A stretch of DNA of 64,000 bases from contig VGRF01000019.1 in the NCBI GenBank assembly GCA_016875395.1, positions 21,955 to 85,954 on the forward strand, read 5' to 3'. The position numbers and the translations under genes are program-made. Numbering within the stretch: the first letter of the stretch is position 1; each line of letters begins with the position of its first letter. The stretch comes from Deltaproteobacteria bacterium. Its GTDB lineage: Bacteria; Myxococcota_A; UBA9160; UBA6930. The notes beneath the pieces were generated by a model. That model was not told the DNA's origin. It did no database searches and was given only the letters and a program-made list of their open reading frames with translations. Below, piece after piece: positions 11,501 to 19,726 of this stretch.

Positions 11501-11767
11501 GACGGCAAAGCGAACGCGCGCCAGATCTGGAGCGGCGGCGCCATCGCCCACGTCGAGGTCGACACGAACGGCGACGGGCGCGCCGACGTCGTGCAGTACT
11601 TCTCAGGGCAGAACGTGATTCGCCAGTGCGAGGACGCGCAGTTCGACGGCTCGGTCGACCAGTGCTTCGAGGGCCAGAAGGTCGTGCCGGTCTCCGGCGT
11701 GAAGGACCTGAGCCGCGCACTCGGCTCGCTCAACTGCGGCGGCTTCGACGCGTTCTGGCGCCGCTAG
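8501..11767 (+). CDS. Secreted giant protein of about 40 DxNxDG repeats
   Basis: A 1088-residue protein starting at GTG with a signal peptide (cleavage near residue 20, AYAQA). Nearly all of the mature part is a tandem array of 24-26-residue units of the form D-x-N-x-D-G-[KR]-x-D-x4-[YF]-x2-G, followed by a charged strand. I count about 40 units, the last few degenerate. The acidic DxNxDG loop resembles the calcium loops of EF-hand, dockerin and thrombospondin type 3 repeats; the alternating aromatic and Gly positions suggest a solenoid. No catalytic domain is visible. Its position in one unit with the TonB-like gene suggests it is the periplasmic or surface partner of the ExbBD motor. The function is unknown. 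Confidence 0.85.
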   Translation: MRSPWFALAFALHAAAAYAQAPAAAPCQVFQNQSFDPETEEILRNESDTNCDGKFDEVISYEKNEPKRAEKDQNHDGKFDTFIDYAPGGVVLRQERDADYDGKLDQWVEFTNNKPALQKDDSNGDGKPDSVKTFVNGEPTLLEQDRDFDGKNDSRTEFTSGVPSLVLDDENEDGRPEIRAEYEPNGDKKREEQDTNGDGRFDVLIEYAAGKQTRISEDNGGKPGFDVITEYGADGKITSRRADSDDDGSFDVVSTYQAGVERKQTRDTDQDGVFDSLSEFDGEGRPTREDFDPDDDGRVDLRRESKDGAKYAELADTNADGKFDLTTRFAAGKKLATEADTNHDGKPDVFVDFAEDARKQQREDQNHDGKIDAIFDYEIDGESLTLDRRDSDHDGSFDTVAKYQAGTLLTKTVDQDDDGKPERSEHYIAGQLVRLELDENDDGRTEAWSHYGLEGKLAKQEQDTNGDGRPDTWVELFPNGAIARVLQDRDFDGKPETWRTQDESGATTQLEEDKNADGKPDRVVKFANGVADSFEEDTTFDGKPDVAGRLAADGKVLEERRVTDAGAVKVSFEGGQKAREEQDKNADGKPDVISTFKNGALALQEQDEDADGVIDTRLAFEGGKRVRQERDTNGDDQLDATTYYDANEQPLREELDTNADGKVDVRRFYEAGAIAREEQDADKNGSFELTTFLASGAPQRSEADANGDGKPDIFVTYAGGKRAEQREDTSGDGTIDAVTTFGADDKPAQIAEDTDADGRLETTSYFVAGELARTEKDRNGDGKPDVRVAYQGGKPSLTEQDDDYNGSFEKRVASSIKGEQEQSEDRNGDGQPDLRVVFDAKGTILRQEEDRNFDGKPDVVSEFSGGVLRLVREDSKGRGCFDVEQRLASDGKTVEEQAIDENGDCKLDLWSHFENGAPVWQAQDQRGGGFATVLTRFDASGAPTVQELVSEGKRAPDTKIFLVNGAVDAQCLDSDGNRTLDVRYRIAGGAVAEGLVDTNRDGKANARQIWSGGAIAHVEVDTNGDGRADVVQYFSGQNVIRQCEDAQFDGSVDQCFEGQKVVPVSGVKDLSRALGSLNCGGFDAFWRR
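8641..11670 (+). repeat. Tandem coding repeat, about 75-base period
   Basis: The codons for the 24-26-residue repeats give a degenerate direct repeat at DNA level, most visible as recurrences of GACGGCAAGCCCGA. Copies differ at most third positions, so the array is old rather than recently amplified. Confidence 0.7.
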
Positions 11768-11781
11768 CGAGCCCGCGGCAG

Positions 11782-11800
11782 GCACGCGCATCCCGCGTGC
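11782..11800. terminator. Hairpin after the repeat-protein gene
   Basis: GCACGCG (11782-11788) and CGCGTGC (11794-11800) form a perfect 7-bp stem with a 5-base loop, 15 bases after the stop at 11767. There is no T-run, so termination would not be of the classic intrinsic type. Confidence 0.45.
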
Positions 11801-11901
11801 AGGCGCACCTCGGAATTTCGCGCGGATCCTGGTGATTTCGATCACGCGCTGGATTTGGGCGAGGCGTACGATCGACCAGCCTCCCCACCAGGGTTCCGTT
11901 G

Positions 11902-12276
11902 ATGCGCGCTGCGCTCCTGACCACAGCCGTCGTGCTTCTCGTGTTCGTCGCCTGGGCGAATCTGCGCGGATCTCTCGGGTCTGAGCGACGACCCGACCTC
12001 GCGACGTCGCAGTCCTCGGGCGAGCTGCCCGATGTCGCTGCGCCCCCGACGCGCGCCGCGGAGATTGCGTCACCGAGCCCCGAGGCCGTCTACGAACCGG
12101 CCACGGGCGCGCCGCCCGCCCGTCAGCACGTCGTCGCTGCGGGCGAGACGCTCGCCACGATCTCGCTCCGTCATTACGGCGACGAGACGCACGCGAACGC
12201 CATCTACGAAGCCAACCGCGACCAGATTCGCGATCCCGCGCAGCTGCACGAGGGGCAGACGCTGAGCCTGCCGTGA
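11902..12276 (+). CDS. Membrane-anchored LysM domain protein
   Basis: A 124-residue protein. An N-terminal hydrophobic helix (about 4-20) acts as signal or anchor, a low-complexity linker follows, and a C-terminal LysM domain (about 78-124; HVVAAGETLATISLRHYGD ... LHEGQTLSLP) should bind peptidoglycan. The ATG at 11902 is preferred over the adjacent TTG. It lies between the repeat-protein gene and the sigma-54 regulator, consistent with an envelope-focused locus. Confidence 0.8.
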   Translation: MRAALLTTAVVLLVFVAWANLRGSLGSERRPDLATSQSSGELPDVAAPPTRAAEIASPSPEAVYEPATGAPPARQHVVAAGETLATISLRHYGDETHANAIYEANRDQIRDPAQLHEGQTLSLP

Positions 12277-12407
12277 ACGCGCGGCGTCCTCGCGCGTGAA
12301 CCGCCGTCGCTGACGAACCGCGCCGAATTGCGTCAAAGCGCGACCGCGCGCGAGCGGCCGCGGCGCACGCGAGCGGCCGTTCTCGCGACCGCTCGCGGCT
12401 TGCTGGG

Positions 12408-12423
12408 CGGCACACGCCTTGCT
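12408..12423 (+). promoter_or_regulatory. Sigma-54 promoter (-24/-12)
   Basis: CGGCAC, five bases, then TTGCT: the invariant GG (12409-12410) and GC (12421-12422) are exactly 12 bases apart, as the TGGCAC-N5-TTGC consensus requires. It ends 27 bases before the GTG of a sigma-54 activator gene, suggesting self-activation. Confidence 0.55.
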
Positions 12424-12450
12424 CCTCGCATCCGGCGAAGGAGTCCCGCC

Positions 12451-13677
12451 GTGCGACCGCAGTCGATTTTGTGGATCGGAGATCCCGCGGGCTTGCAGGC
12501 CAACCCTGCAGCCCAGTGCCCCGAGCTCGACCTCGTCTGGGCGCGCGACGCCAGCGACGCGCTCGCGCTGCCCCTCACGAGCTTCGCGTGCGTCGTGATG
12601 GATGCGGACGTGGGCAGCGACGCGCTCGCGGAACGGCTGCGCAGCCTCGGCGCGGCCGACGTGCTGCTCACGCACGATCCCGCGCGCTACCCGCGCCTCG
12701 CGGACCTCGCGCGCCGCCCTGCGAAGCCAGCGCTGCGCGGCGTCGTCGCCGCCAGCGAGGCGATGCAGCGCGTGCTCGCGCTCGTCGGACGCGCACAAGC
12801 CACGCACGCCACGGTCCTGCTCACCGGCGAGACCGGCACCGGCAAGGAGGTGATGGCGCGCGCGATTCACGCCGGCAGCGCGCGTTCGCGCGCCCCGTTC
12901 GTGGCGCTCAACTGCGCAGCGTTTCCGGAAGGGCTGCTCGAGAGCGAGCTGTTCGGCCATGCGCGAGGCGCGTTCACGGGGGCCGACCGCGCCAAGGAAG
13001 GGCTGTTCGTCGCGGCGGACGGCGGGACGCTCTTCCTCGACGAAGTGGGCGAGACCTCCCTGCCCTTCCAAGTGAAGTTGTTACGGGCGCTGCAGGAGCG
13101 CGAGGTTCGGCCGGTGGGCGGAACGCGCACGCAGCGCGTCGACGTGCGCGTGATCGCGGCGACGAACCGCGAGCTGCGGCGCGACATCGATCGCGGCGCG
13201 TTTCGCGCAGACCTGTACTACCGCCTCGCCGTGTTCCCGCTGCGCCTGCCGCCGCTGCGCGAGCGCCGCGCCGACATCGCGCCGCTCGCCACGCACTTCC
13301 TCGCCTCGCACGGCGAGCGCGAAGGCAAACGCGGCTGCGCGCTCGCAACGGACGCGCTCGCGCTGCTCGCCGCGCACACCTGGCCCGGCAACGTGCGCGA
13401 GCTCGAGAACGAGATGCTGCGCGCGCTCGCGCTCTCGGAGCCAGGCGAGGAGATTCCCGCGGCGCGGCTGTCGCAGCGCCTCGGCGAGCACGTCGATCTC
13501 GCGGAGGCGCTGCCCGCCGGCGGCGAGCCGCTGCGCGTCACTCTCGCGCGCGTGGAGACGCTCGTACTCCAGCGCAGCCTCGCGCGGCACAGCGGCCGCC
13601 GCGCGGAGACCGCGCGCGCGCTCGGCATCACGCGCGAAGGGCTGCACAAGAAGCTGCGGCGACTCGGCATCGCCTGA
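12451..13677 (+). CDS. Sigma-54-dependent Fis-family transcriptional activator
   Basis: A 408-residue bacterial enhancer-binding protein. The first ~100 residues look like a degenerate receiver domain ([10 protein letters not shown] ... [16 protein letters not shown]). The AAA+ domain follows with Walker A GETGTGKE, the sigma-54 contact loop GAFTGA, Walker [12 protein letters not shown] and a conserved arginine region, then a C-terminal Fis-type helix-turn-helix (about 365-405, [20 protein letters not shown]). The GTG at 12451 is chosen because GAAGGAG lies about 8 bases upstream; the longer upstream frame is low-complexity. No histidine kinase is adjacent, so the signal is unknown. Targets may include the flanking envelope genes. 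Confidence 0.9.
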   Translation: MRPQSILWIGDPAGLQANPAAQCPELDLVWARDASDALALPLTSFACVVMDADVGSDALAERLRSLGAADVLLTHDPARYPRLADLARRPAKPALRGVVAASEAMQRVLALVGRAQATHATVLLTGETGTGKEVMARAIHAGSARSRAPFVALNCAAFPEGLLESELFGHARGAFTGADRAKEGLFVAADGGTLFLDEVGETSLPFQVKLLRALQEREVRPVGGTRTQRVDVRVIAATNRELRRDIDRGAFRADLYYRLAVFPLRLPPLRERRADIAPLATHFLASHGEREGKRGCALATDALALLAAHTWPGNVRELENEMLRALALSEPGEEIPAARLSQRLGEHVDLAEALPAGGEPLRVTLARVETLVLQRSLARHSGRRAETARALGITREGLHKKLRRLGIA

Positions 13678-13794
13678 CGGCAACACATCGCTTGCGCATC
13701 GCGTGCCCGCCGTCACCGCAGCGCGCTCGCTTTCTCGCGCGCTCGTGCGTGTCCTCACGATCGCCGCGGCGATGGCGCCCGAATCGATGCAGCG

Positions 13795-14556
13795 ATGGAA
13801 ACGCGCACCCCCCTCCTCTCCGCCGCTCGCGCCGCAGGCATCGGCCTGCTGAGCGCGCTCCTCCTGCTCACGCCGGTGAACCTCGGCGCCGCGCCGCGCG
13901 ATCACGTGATCGTGTGGATGCCGCCGGGCGGCACCGTCGGTGGCTATCGCGTGCACGTCGGCCCGCAGCCATCGCTCTACGACCAGGTGCTCGACCTCGG
14001 CGTCGTGCCGATCGATCCCGACGGACTCGGCCGCGCCACGCTCACGCTCGACTCGTCGTTCGACTACTACGTGGCGCTGGTCGCGTACAACAGCGCCGGC
14101 GACTCGCCGAAGTCGAACGAGATCCGCGTCGCGAAGTCGATGTGCGATCCCACGCAGTGCAGTGACAACGAGTCGTGCACCGCCGACGACTGCGGTCCGA
14201 ACGGCTGCACCCACACTCCGGTTCCCGACGGCACTCACTGCAGCGCCGGCCCGAGCTCGGCAGGCATGTGCTCGGCTGGCCGCTGCCAGCCTGCGCAGTG
14301 CACGCAGGCCTCGCACTGCGACGACGGCAACGCGTGCAACGGCGCCGAGTCGTGCAGCGTGACGGGATCGTGCAGCGCCGGCACGCCACTCAGCTGCGGC
14401 GCGCCGAAGCAGTGCTCGATTCCGAGCTGCGATCCCGCGCGCGGCTGCATCGAGATCGCGCGCCCGGACGGCACGCTCTGCAACGACGGCCGCCGCAACA
14501 CCACGGGCGACCGGTGCGTCGCCGGCGTGTGCCGCGGGAAGCGCATCCGCCGCTGA
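13795..14556 (+). CDS. Secreted fibronectin-III-like, Cys-rich protein
   Basis: A 253-residue protein. A signal peptide (about 1-33) is followed by a fibronectin type III-like beta domain (about 36-113: VWMPPGGTVGGYRVHVG ... YYVALVAYNSAGDSPKSNE). The rest (about 115-245) has some 20 Cys in spaced repeats such as CDDGNACNGAESC, a pattern common in secreted proteins of Myxococcota. Extracellular and disulphide-bonded by inference. It follows the sigma-54 activator by 117 bases and is a possible target; no specific function can be given. Confidence 0.75.
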   Translation: METRTPLLSAARAAGIGLLSALLLLTPVNLGAAPRDHVIVWMPPGGTVGGYRVHVGPQPSLYDQVLDLGVVPIDPDGLGRATLTLDSSFDYYVALVAYNSAGDSPKSNEIRVAKSMCDPTQCSDNESCTADDCGPNGCTHTPVPDGTHCSAGPSSAGMCSAGRCQPAQCTQASHCDDGNACNGAESCSVTGSCSAGTPLSCGAPKQCSIPSCDPARGCIEIARPDGTLCNDGRRNTTGDRCVAGVCRGKRIRR

Positions 14557-14662
14557 CAGCCCACGCGCGCGCGCAGCCGCCAGCGAACCGCGCAGCGAGC
14601 CGCGGGCGAGCGAGGTCAAGGCGGTAGCGACGCTCGCTCGAATCCCTAAGGTGCCGCGCCTC

Positions 14663-16489
14663 ATGGCGGTCACCGACTCGATTGGCGCGCGCGCTCCGCG
14701 CACCGACCTGCGCAACGTCGCGATCATCGCGCACGTCGATCACGGCAAGACCACGCTCGTCGACGGCCTGTTCCGTTTCACCGGTGCGCTGCGTGCGAAT
14801 CAGGCGATGCAAGAGCGCGCGATGGACTCGAACGACATCGAGCGCGAGCGCGGCATCACGATCCTCGCGAAGACCACCTCGATCGACTACGAGGGCGTGC
14901 ACATCCACATCGTGGACACGCCGGGCCACTCGGATTTCGGCGGTGAGGTGGAGCGCGTGCTCGGCATGGTCGACAGCGTGCTGCTGCTGGTCGACGCGGT
15001 CGACGGCGTGATGCCGCAGACTCGCTTCGTGCTGCGCAAGGCGCTCGAGCACGGCCTGCGCCCGATCGTGGTCGTGAACAAGATCGATCGCCCCGAGTCG
15101 CGCGGCGACGCGATCGTCGACGAGGTGTTCGACCTGCTCGTCGAGCTCGGCGCGAACGACGTGCAGCTCGAGTTCCCCGTCGTGTTCTGCAGCGCGAAGC
15201 AGATGATCGCCGGCCTGAGTCTCGACGAGCCGATGAAGGATCTGCGGCCGCTGCTCGAGACGATCCTCGCGCACGCGCCGGCGCCGATGGTCGACCGCAA
15301 GGGACCGCTGCAGTTCCAGGCCGTGACGCTCGGCTACGACGAGTTCTTGGGGCGTCTCGTGATCGGCCGCGTGATCCGCGGCCGGCTCGCGCGCGGCGTG
15401 CCGGTCGTGCGCATCCCCGAGAAGGGCGCGCCCGAGCCGTTCCGCATCACGAAGCTGTTCGGCACGAAGGGCCTCGATCGCGTCGAGCTCGACAGCGCCG
15501 AAGCGGGCGACATCGCGATCGTGGCGGGCATCGACGACGTGCAGATCGGCGACACGGTCGCGGACCCGAGCGATCCGACGCCGCTGCCGCGCATCGCGAT
15601 CGACCCGCCCACGATCCGCGTGAAGTTCTCGGTGAACACGTCGCCGTTCTCGGGACGCGAGGGCAAGTTCCTGACGAGCCGGCAGATCGGCGAGCGGCTC
15701 GAGCGCGAGGCGCTCACCAACGTCTCGATCAAGCTCGAGCCCACCGAATCGACCGAGACGTTCCAGGTCGCCGGCCGCGGCGAGCTGCAGATCGCGATCC
15801 TGATCGAGAACTTGCGCCGCGAGGGCTACGAGTTTTCCGTCTCGCGCCCGGAGATCATCCCGCGCGAAGTCGAAGGCGCGCTGTGCGAGCCGGTCGAGGA
15901 CGTGATCGCCGAGGTGCCCGAGCAGTACGCGGGCGCGGTGATGGAAGGCCTCGCGGTGCGCAAGGGCCGCATGCTCGACATGGAGCCCCAGGGCAACCGC
16001 ACCTGGCTGCACTTCGCGGTGCCGAGCCGCGGGCTGTTCGGCTACCGCGGACAATTCCTCACTGCGACGCGCGGTGAAGGCGTGCTGCATCGCACGATCC
16101 GCGGCTACGAGCCCTACGCGGGGCCGCTCGCCGGCCGGGGCGTCGGCGCGATCATCGCGAGCGAGGCGGGCAAGACGACGCCGTACGCGATGTTCCACAT
16201 CCAGGAGCGCTCGACGCTGTTCGTGCATTCGGGCACGCCGGTGTACGAGGGCCAGATCGTCGGCGAGAACGCGCGCGCGGGCGACCTCAACGTGAACATC
16301 GTGCGCGCGAAGAAGCTCACGAACATTCGCGCCGCGGGGAAAGACGAGAACACGATCGTGACGCCGCCGCGCCAGCTCACGATCGAGTCCGCGCTCGAGT
16401 GGATCGAGGAAGACGAGCTGCTCGAGGTGACGCCGCAGTCGCTGCGCCTGCGCAAGCGCGTGCTCGCGGCGAACATGCGCAAGCGCTGA
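14663..16489 (+). CDS. typA: Ribosome-associated GTPase TypA/BipA
   Basis: A translational GTPase related to EF-G and LepA, acting on the 50S subunit during assembly and stress. The 608 residues have the G motifs [12 protein letters not shown], the [14 protein letters not shown] switch II region and NKIDRP, followed by domain II, the EF-G-like domains and the BipA-specific C-terminal domain. The ATG at 14663 follows TAAGGTG; a GTG at 14651 in the same frame is possible. It stands alone among unrelated genes. Confidence 0.96.
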   Translation: MAVTDSIGARAPRTDLRNVAIIAHVDHGKTTLVDGLFRFTGALRANQAMQERAMDSNDIERERGITILAKTTSIDYEGVHIHIVDTPGHSDFGGEVERVLGMVDSVLLLVDAVDGVMPQTRFVLRKALEHGLRPIVVVNKIDRPESRGDAIVDEVFDLLVELGANDVQLEFPVVFCSAKQMIAGLSLDEPMKDLRPLLETILAHAPAPMVDRKGPLQFQAVTLGYDEFLGRLVIGRVIRGRLARGVPVVRIPEKGAPEPFRITKLFGTKGLDRVELDSAEAGDIAIVAGIDDVQIGDTVADPSDPTPLPRIAIDPPTIRVKFSVNTSPFSGREGKFLTSRQIGERLEREALTNVSIKLEPTESTETFQVAGRGELQIAILIENLRREGYEFSVSRPEIIPREVEGALCEPVEDVIAEVPEQYAGAVMEGLAVRKGRMLDMEPQGNRTWLHFAVPSRGLFGYRGQFLTATRGEGVLHRTIRGYEPYAGPLAGRGVGAIIASEAGKTTPYAMFHIQERSTLFVHSGTPVYEGQIVGENARAGDLNVNIVRAKKLTNIRAAGKDENTIVTPPRQLTIESALEWIEEDELLEVTPQSLRLRKRVLAANMRKR

Positions 16490-16575
16490 GCCGGCGCGGG
16501 TCTCGCTCCTCGGCTCGCTGCTCGCGGGCTGCTCGAGGCGCCGTTCGGCCGCTGGCTCGGCTGACTCTCACGCGC

Positions 16576-16628
16576 GTGCAAGCCACACGCAAAAAACCTC
16601 TCAAGCCCGCGCGCCTGCTTCCGACAAG
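16576..16628 (+). promoter_or_regulatory. Second copy of the shared upstream element
   Basis: GTGCAA (16576-16581), CGCAAAA (16588-16594), CAAGCC (16602-16607) and CCGACAAG (16621-16628) repeat the layout found at 36-91. The spacing between the CGCAAAA and CAAGCC boxes is identical (7 bases); the next spacer differs by one base (13 against 14). Confidence 0.4.
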
Positions 16629-16672
16629 TCCTCCACGCGCCGCACTGCCGCTGCGCGCTGGAGGAAGCCGAG

Positions 16673-17062
16673 ATGCCCGCCGCACTGCGCCCGATCGACG
16701 AGCCCACCCTCACGCGCATGGTCCGCTACGCGCTCGCGACGGCGATGGACGTGATCACGCTGCGGCCCGGCGCCCGCCCCCTCGTGAGCGGCCTCGGGCC
16801 CGATCGCGCACTGAACTTCCGCCAGCTCACCTGCGACGACACGCACGCGGTCGCGGAGATCGTGCTCGCCGCCTCCAAAGTGCCGACGCGACGCGCGGCA
16901 GAAGCTGGCGACTCGGCGATCGAGCTCTTCCCGCTTTGGGAGATTCCGGGCAAGGCGCTCGTCGAGATGCACGTCGAGCGCGCGCCCGGCGGGCTCGCGC
17001 TGCGCCTCGAGCTGCTGCGCCCGCTCACCGACGCCTCGGAGATCGCACTGCTCGAGGCGTAA
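16673..17062 (+). CDS. Small PilT N-terminal-domain-like protein
   Basis: A 129-residue protein with a strong ribosome site (GGAGGAA). Its pattern matches the N-terminal domain of PilT/PilB-type ATPases: a helix (LTRMVRYALATAMDVITLRPG), a Gly-rich turn and beta strands ending IPGKALVEMHVERAPGGLAL. It stops before the position where an ATPase core would begin and has no Walker motif. It may be an adaptor that binds pilus-type machinery, or a free-standing PAS-like fold. It shares an upstream element with the MshEN/GAF gene at 122. Confidence 0.55.
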   Translation: MPAALRPIDEPTLTRMVRYALATAMDVITLRPGARPLVSGLGPDRALNFRQLTCDDTHAVAEIVLAASKVPTRRAAEAGDSAIELFPLWEIPGKALVEMHVERAPGGLALRLELLRPLTDASEIALLEA

Positions 17063-17127
17063 CGAGCGGGGCGAAGCGTCCGAAGCCGAGCGAAGATCGC
17101 GCCTGCCAGTCGGTGGGAGGGAGCGCG

Positions 17128-17415
17128 ATGCCGCTGTTCGTGTGGATCGGTCGTGACCGCGAAGGCTCCGCGGAGCAGCGCGCGAAGGTGCGCCCCGTTC
17201 ACCTCGAGAGCCTCGGCGCGCACGCTGCCAAGATTCGCTTCGCGGGCCCGCTGCGCGACGAGCACGCCACGCCGCGCGGGAGCGTGATCGTGCTCGAAGC
17301 GGCGAACATCGCCGAGGCGCGCGCGATCGCGGCGAGCGACCCGTACGCGCGCGAGGGCGTGTTCGCGAGCTGGGAAGTGTTCGAGACGACGCAGGTGTTC
17401 CCCGCGACGAGCTAG
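17128..17415 (+). CDS. YciI family protein
   Basis: A 95-residue YciI-like (dimeric alpha/beta-barrel) protein with the typical HLESLGAHAAKIRFAGPLRDE and SDPYAREGVFASWEVFE segments. Members are small enzymes or ligand binders; the substrate here is unknown. The start ATG follows GGGAGGGAG. Its TAG stop overlaps the stop of the convergent SRPBCC gene inside the palindrome CTAG. Confidence 0.85.
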   Translation: MPLFVWIGRDREGSAEQRAKVRPVHLESLGAHAAKIRFAGPLRDEHATPRGSVIVLEAANIAEARAIAASDPYAREGVFASWEVFETTQVFPATS

Positions 17416-18041
17416 CTCTCGGGCGGCGCTTCCGGCGCAGCCGCGTCCGCCGCCGCCTCCGTGACCGCCGCTGCGGCCGCTGCCTCGGCGGCTTCGCGCG
17501 CGGCGCGCTCCGCGGCCCAGCGCGCTTCGACGACCTTCGTGAGATCCGCGAGGCCGCGCTCGAAGTCCGCGCCGACCATCGCGTCGACGTCCATGAACAG
17601 GCCGGCTGCCTTGGCCATGAAGTCGTTCTTGCCGGTCATCGCCCAGGTGACGTCGGTGCCGCCAGCCGCCGGCCCGAGCTCGAGCGTCACGTCGTTGGTC
17701 GCCTTCATCGGGGTCACGAACTCGAGGCGAATCGCGACGCGCGCGGGCGCGCTTTCGACGATCGTCATGCGCCCCTCGCCGACCTGCTCGTTGCCGATCC
17801 AGTGATAAGTCGCACCGACGCCGGAAGCAGGCCCCGAGTACTCGCGCTTCATCGCGGGGTCCATCTTCTCCCACGGCGACCAGGCGGCCCAGCGCCGGAA
17901 GTCGTCGATCTCCTCGAACACGATCTCGCTCGGCGCCGCGATCGTGGTGGAGCGCTCGATGCGAAACTCGCTCGGCCGCGTCGCGACGAACGCCGCGAAG
18001 CCGCCCACGACGAGAGTCAGCGCGAACAGCACGTTCTTCAT
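17412..18041 (-). CDS. Membrane-anchored SRPBCC (polyketide cyclase-like) protein
   Basis: A 209-residue protein with an N-terminal hydrophobic segment (about 1-20), then an SRPBCC fold: RSTTIAAPSEIVFEEIDDFR, a WSPWEKMDP loop and a beta sheet ending GTDVTWAMTGKNDFM. The C terminus (about 175-209) is a low-complexity Ala/Glu tail. These folds bind hydrophobic ligands; which one is unknown. It is separated from the upstream hydrolase gene by 19 bases and is probably co-transcribed. Confidence 0.8.
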   Translation of the reverse strand: MKNVLFALTLVVGGFAAFVATRPSEFRIERSTTIAAPSEIVFEEIDDFRRWAAWSPWEKMDPAMKREYSGPASGVGATYHWIGNEQVGEGRMTIVESAPARVAIRLEFVTPMKATNDVTLELGPAAGGTDVTWAMTGKNDFMAKAAGLFMDVDAMVGADFERGLADLTKVVEARWAAERAAREAAEAAAAAAVTEAAADAAAPEAPPES

Positions 18042-18060
18042 GCGAACCCCCTCGCGCGCC

Positions 18061-18747
18061 TCAGGAGAGCCCGGCACGCAGGAACGAGAGAATGCGACCC
18101 CAAGCGCGCTGCGCGGTGGCGGCGTCGTACTCGGCGGGCCGCGTGTCGTTGAGGAAGGCGTGGTCGACGCCGGCGAACACCGTGAAGTCCGTGCGCACGC
18201 CCGCGGCGCGCAGATCGGCCTCGAGTTGATGCGCGGTCTCCGGCGGAACGAACGCGTCGCGCTCGGCGAAGACACCCATGACCGCGGCGCGAATCTTCGT
18301 GAAGTCGATGCGCACGTTCGGATGCACGCCATAACAATCGACGACCGCCGAGATGCGCGGGCTGAGCGCCGCCGCGTAGAGCGCGAGCTGGCCGCCCATG
18401 CAGAAGCCGATCGCGGCGACCTTGCCGCCGTTCACGGCGTGATGGTTCACGAGCGCCGTGATCGCGCCCTCGAGGTCGCGCGCCGCACGCGGCAGCTCGA
18501 GGTCCATCATCAGGCGCCCGGCGACGTCGGGGTCCGCGGTCGACTCGCCGCGATACAGGTCCGGCGCGAGCGCCACGAAACCCTCGCGCGCGAGCCGATC
18601 GCACACCTCGCGAATGTGGTCGACGAGCCCCCACCACTCCTGCAGCACGATCACGCCGGGACCATGGCCGCGGGCGGGCACGCTCAGGTAGCCGCGCGCG
18701 CGCTCCCCGTTGCTCGCGAACTCGATCTCGCTGCCTGCGAACGCCAT
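18061..18747 (-). CDS. Dienelactone hydrolase family protein
   Basis: An alpha/beta hydrolase of 228 residues. The catalytic triad is visible: nucleophile Cys in GFCMGGQ, Asp in AERDAFV and His in VDHAFL; the QEWWGL segment carries the Glu that holds the Cys in the resting state. Family members open dienelactones in chloroaromatic breakdown, but many chromosomal copies have other ester substrates. The ATG at 18747 is used; a GTG immediately upstream is possible. Confidence 0.9.
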   Translation of the reverse strand: MAFAGSEIEFASNGERARGYLSVPARGHGPGVIVLQEWWGLVDHIREVCDRLAREGFVALAPDLYRGESTADPDVAGRLMMDLELPRAARDLEGAITALVNHHAVNGGKVAAIGFCMGGQLALYAAALSPRISAVVDCYGVHPNVRIDFTKIRAAVMGVFAERDAFVPPETAHQLEADLRAAGVRTDFTVFAGVDHAFLNDTRPAEYDAATAQRAWGRILSFLRAGLS

Positions 18748-18836
18748 CACTTCCCCCTCGCGGCGTCAGCCTACGCGAGCGCGAGTGATTAGGGTGCGGC
18801 GGCGGTCACATCCTTCGCGCGCAGAACACCGGCAGC

Positions 18837-19703
18837 TCAGTCGTCGCAGGGCGAGCCGGGGAAGCCGCAGCCCGCGCCCGGATCGGGGTCGTCGCAGATC
18901 TCGCAAACGGCCGTGCAGCCCGAGCCCGGGTCGTCGCAGCTGTCGCGGCCCGGCGGGTCGAACGGGTCGATGCCGGGACCACCGGGCGGCGGCGAGCTCA
19001 CGGGCGGCACCACGCTCGGCACGCCCGCGACGTAGAACGGACAGGTCGCGCCGTCGCCGAGCGCGACGCTCGGTGCGCCGGCCAGCCCGCCGAGCACCGC
19101 GCTGCTGCCGTCCGCTGCGAAGCAGCTGCCGGCCGGCACGGTCTTCGCGCCGTCGCGCGCCATCACGACGATTGGCTCGTCGTGCGCGCAGACGCGCACC
19201 GCATCGCCGTCGCGCGTGATCTCCGCATCGCCGCGGCCGGTGCCCGCCGCGAGCTGCGGCGTGTAGAGCTGCACGCGCTGCGCGGCGGTGTCGCGCACGT
19301 CCACGACGCGCACCGCGCCGCGGTCGACGGCGACCTCGGGCGCAGGGCGCGCGGAGAGCTGCACCGCACTGTTCGCGCCGACCTGCACGATCGCGTCGTC
19401 GACGAGCATGCCGACGCTGCCGTCGGCCCCCGTCACGATCATGTCGCAGGCGCTCACGACGTCGTCACACGCGAGCGCGCGGGACGAGCCGTCGGGGCTC
19501 ACGGCGCGCGCGTCGCCAGCCACACTCGCGACCGAGCCGACCGGGCCGCTCGGCACGCACTCCGTGCGCTCCGCAGCGCGAGGCTGCGGCGCCTCGCTCG
19601 TGTGCGCGCGCTTGATCGGACCCGCTCCGTCGGCAACGGCCGCGAAGGGCGCAACCGCGAGAAGCAGGCACAGCGCAGGGATTCGGCAGCTTCGGCTCAG
19701 CAT
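18837..19703 (-). CDS. Secreted FecR domain protein
   Basis: A 288-residue protein with a signal peptide (about 1-26) and a FecR-type beta domain (about 55-160: VGSVASVAGDARAVSPDG ... DRGAVRVVD), here outside the membrane-sensor context of the classic FecR. The C-terminal 80 residues are rich in Pro, Gly, Asp and Cys (CDDPGSGCTAVCEICDDPDP). It lies 23 bases downstream of the TPR/beta-barrel gene in the same direction; such FecR/barrel pairs suggest a surface assembly or display role. Confidence 0.8.
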   Translation of the reverse strand: MLSRSCRIPALCLLLAVAPFAAVADGAGPIKRAHTSEAPQPRAAERTECVPSGPVGSVASVAGDARAVSPDGSSRALACDDVVSACDMIVTGADGSVGMLVDDAIVQVGANSAVQLSARPAPEVAVDRGAVRVVDVRDTAAQRVQLYTPQLAAGTGRGDAEITRDGDAVRVCAHDEPIVVMARDGAKTVPAGSCFAADGSSAVLGGLAGAPSVALGDGATCPFYVAGVPSVVPPVSSPPPGGPGIDPFDPPGRDSCDDPGSGCTAVCEICDDPDPGAGCGFPGSPCDD

Positions 19704-19726
19704 GGCGGGTTTCTCCCGCCAGTGAG

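Noticed and set aside
8471..11551. Minus-strand open frame of over 1000 codons opposite the repeat protein
   Set aside because: It mirrors the codon bias of the real plus-strand repeats, is made of LAVAVRVLL-type monotony, and has no start context; the sense protein has a signal peptide and clear repeats.
9000..11600. CRISPR-like spacing of GACGGCAAGCCCGA
   Set aside because: The repeats are in-frame codons of a protein repeat with a period near 75 bases and diverged third positions; there are no unique spacers or cas genes.
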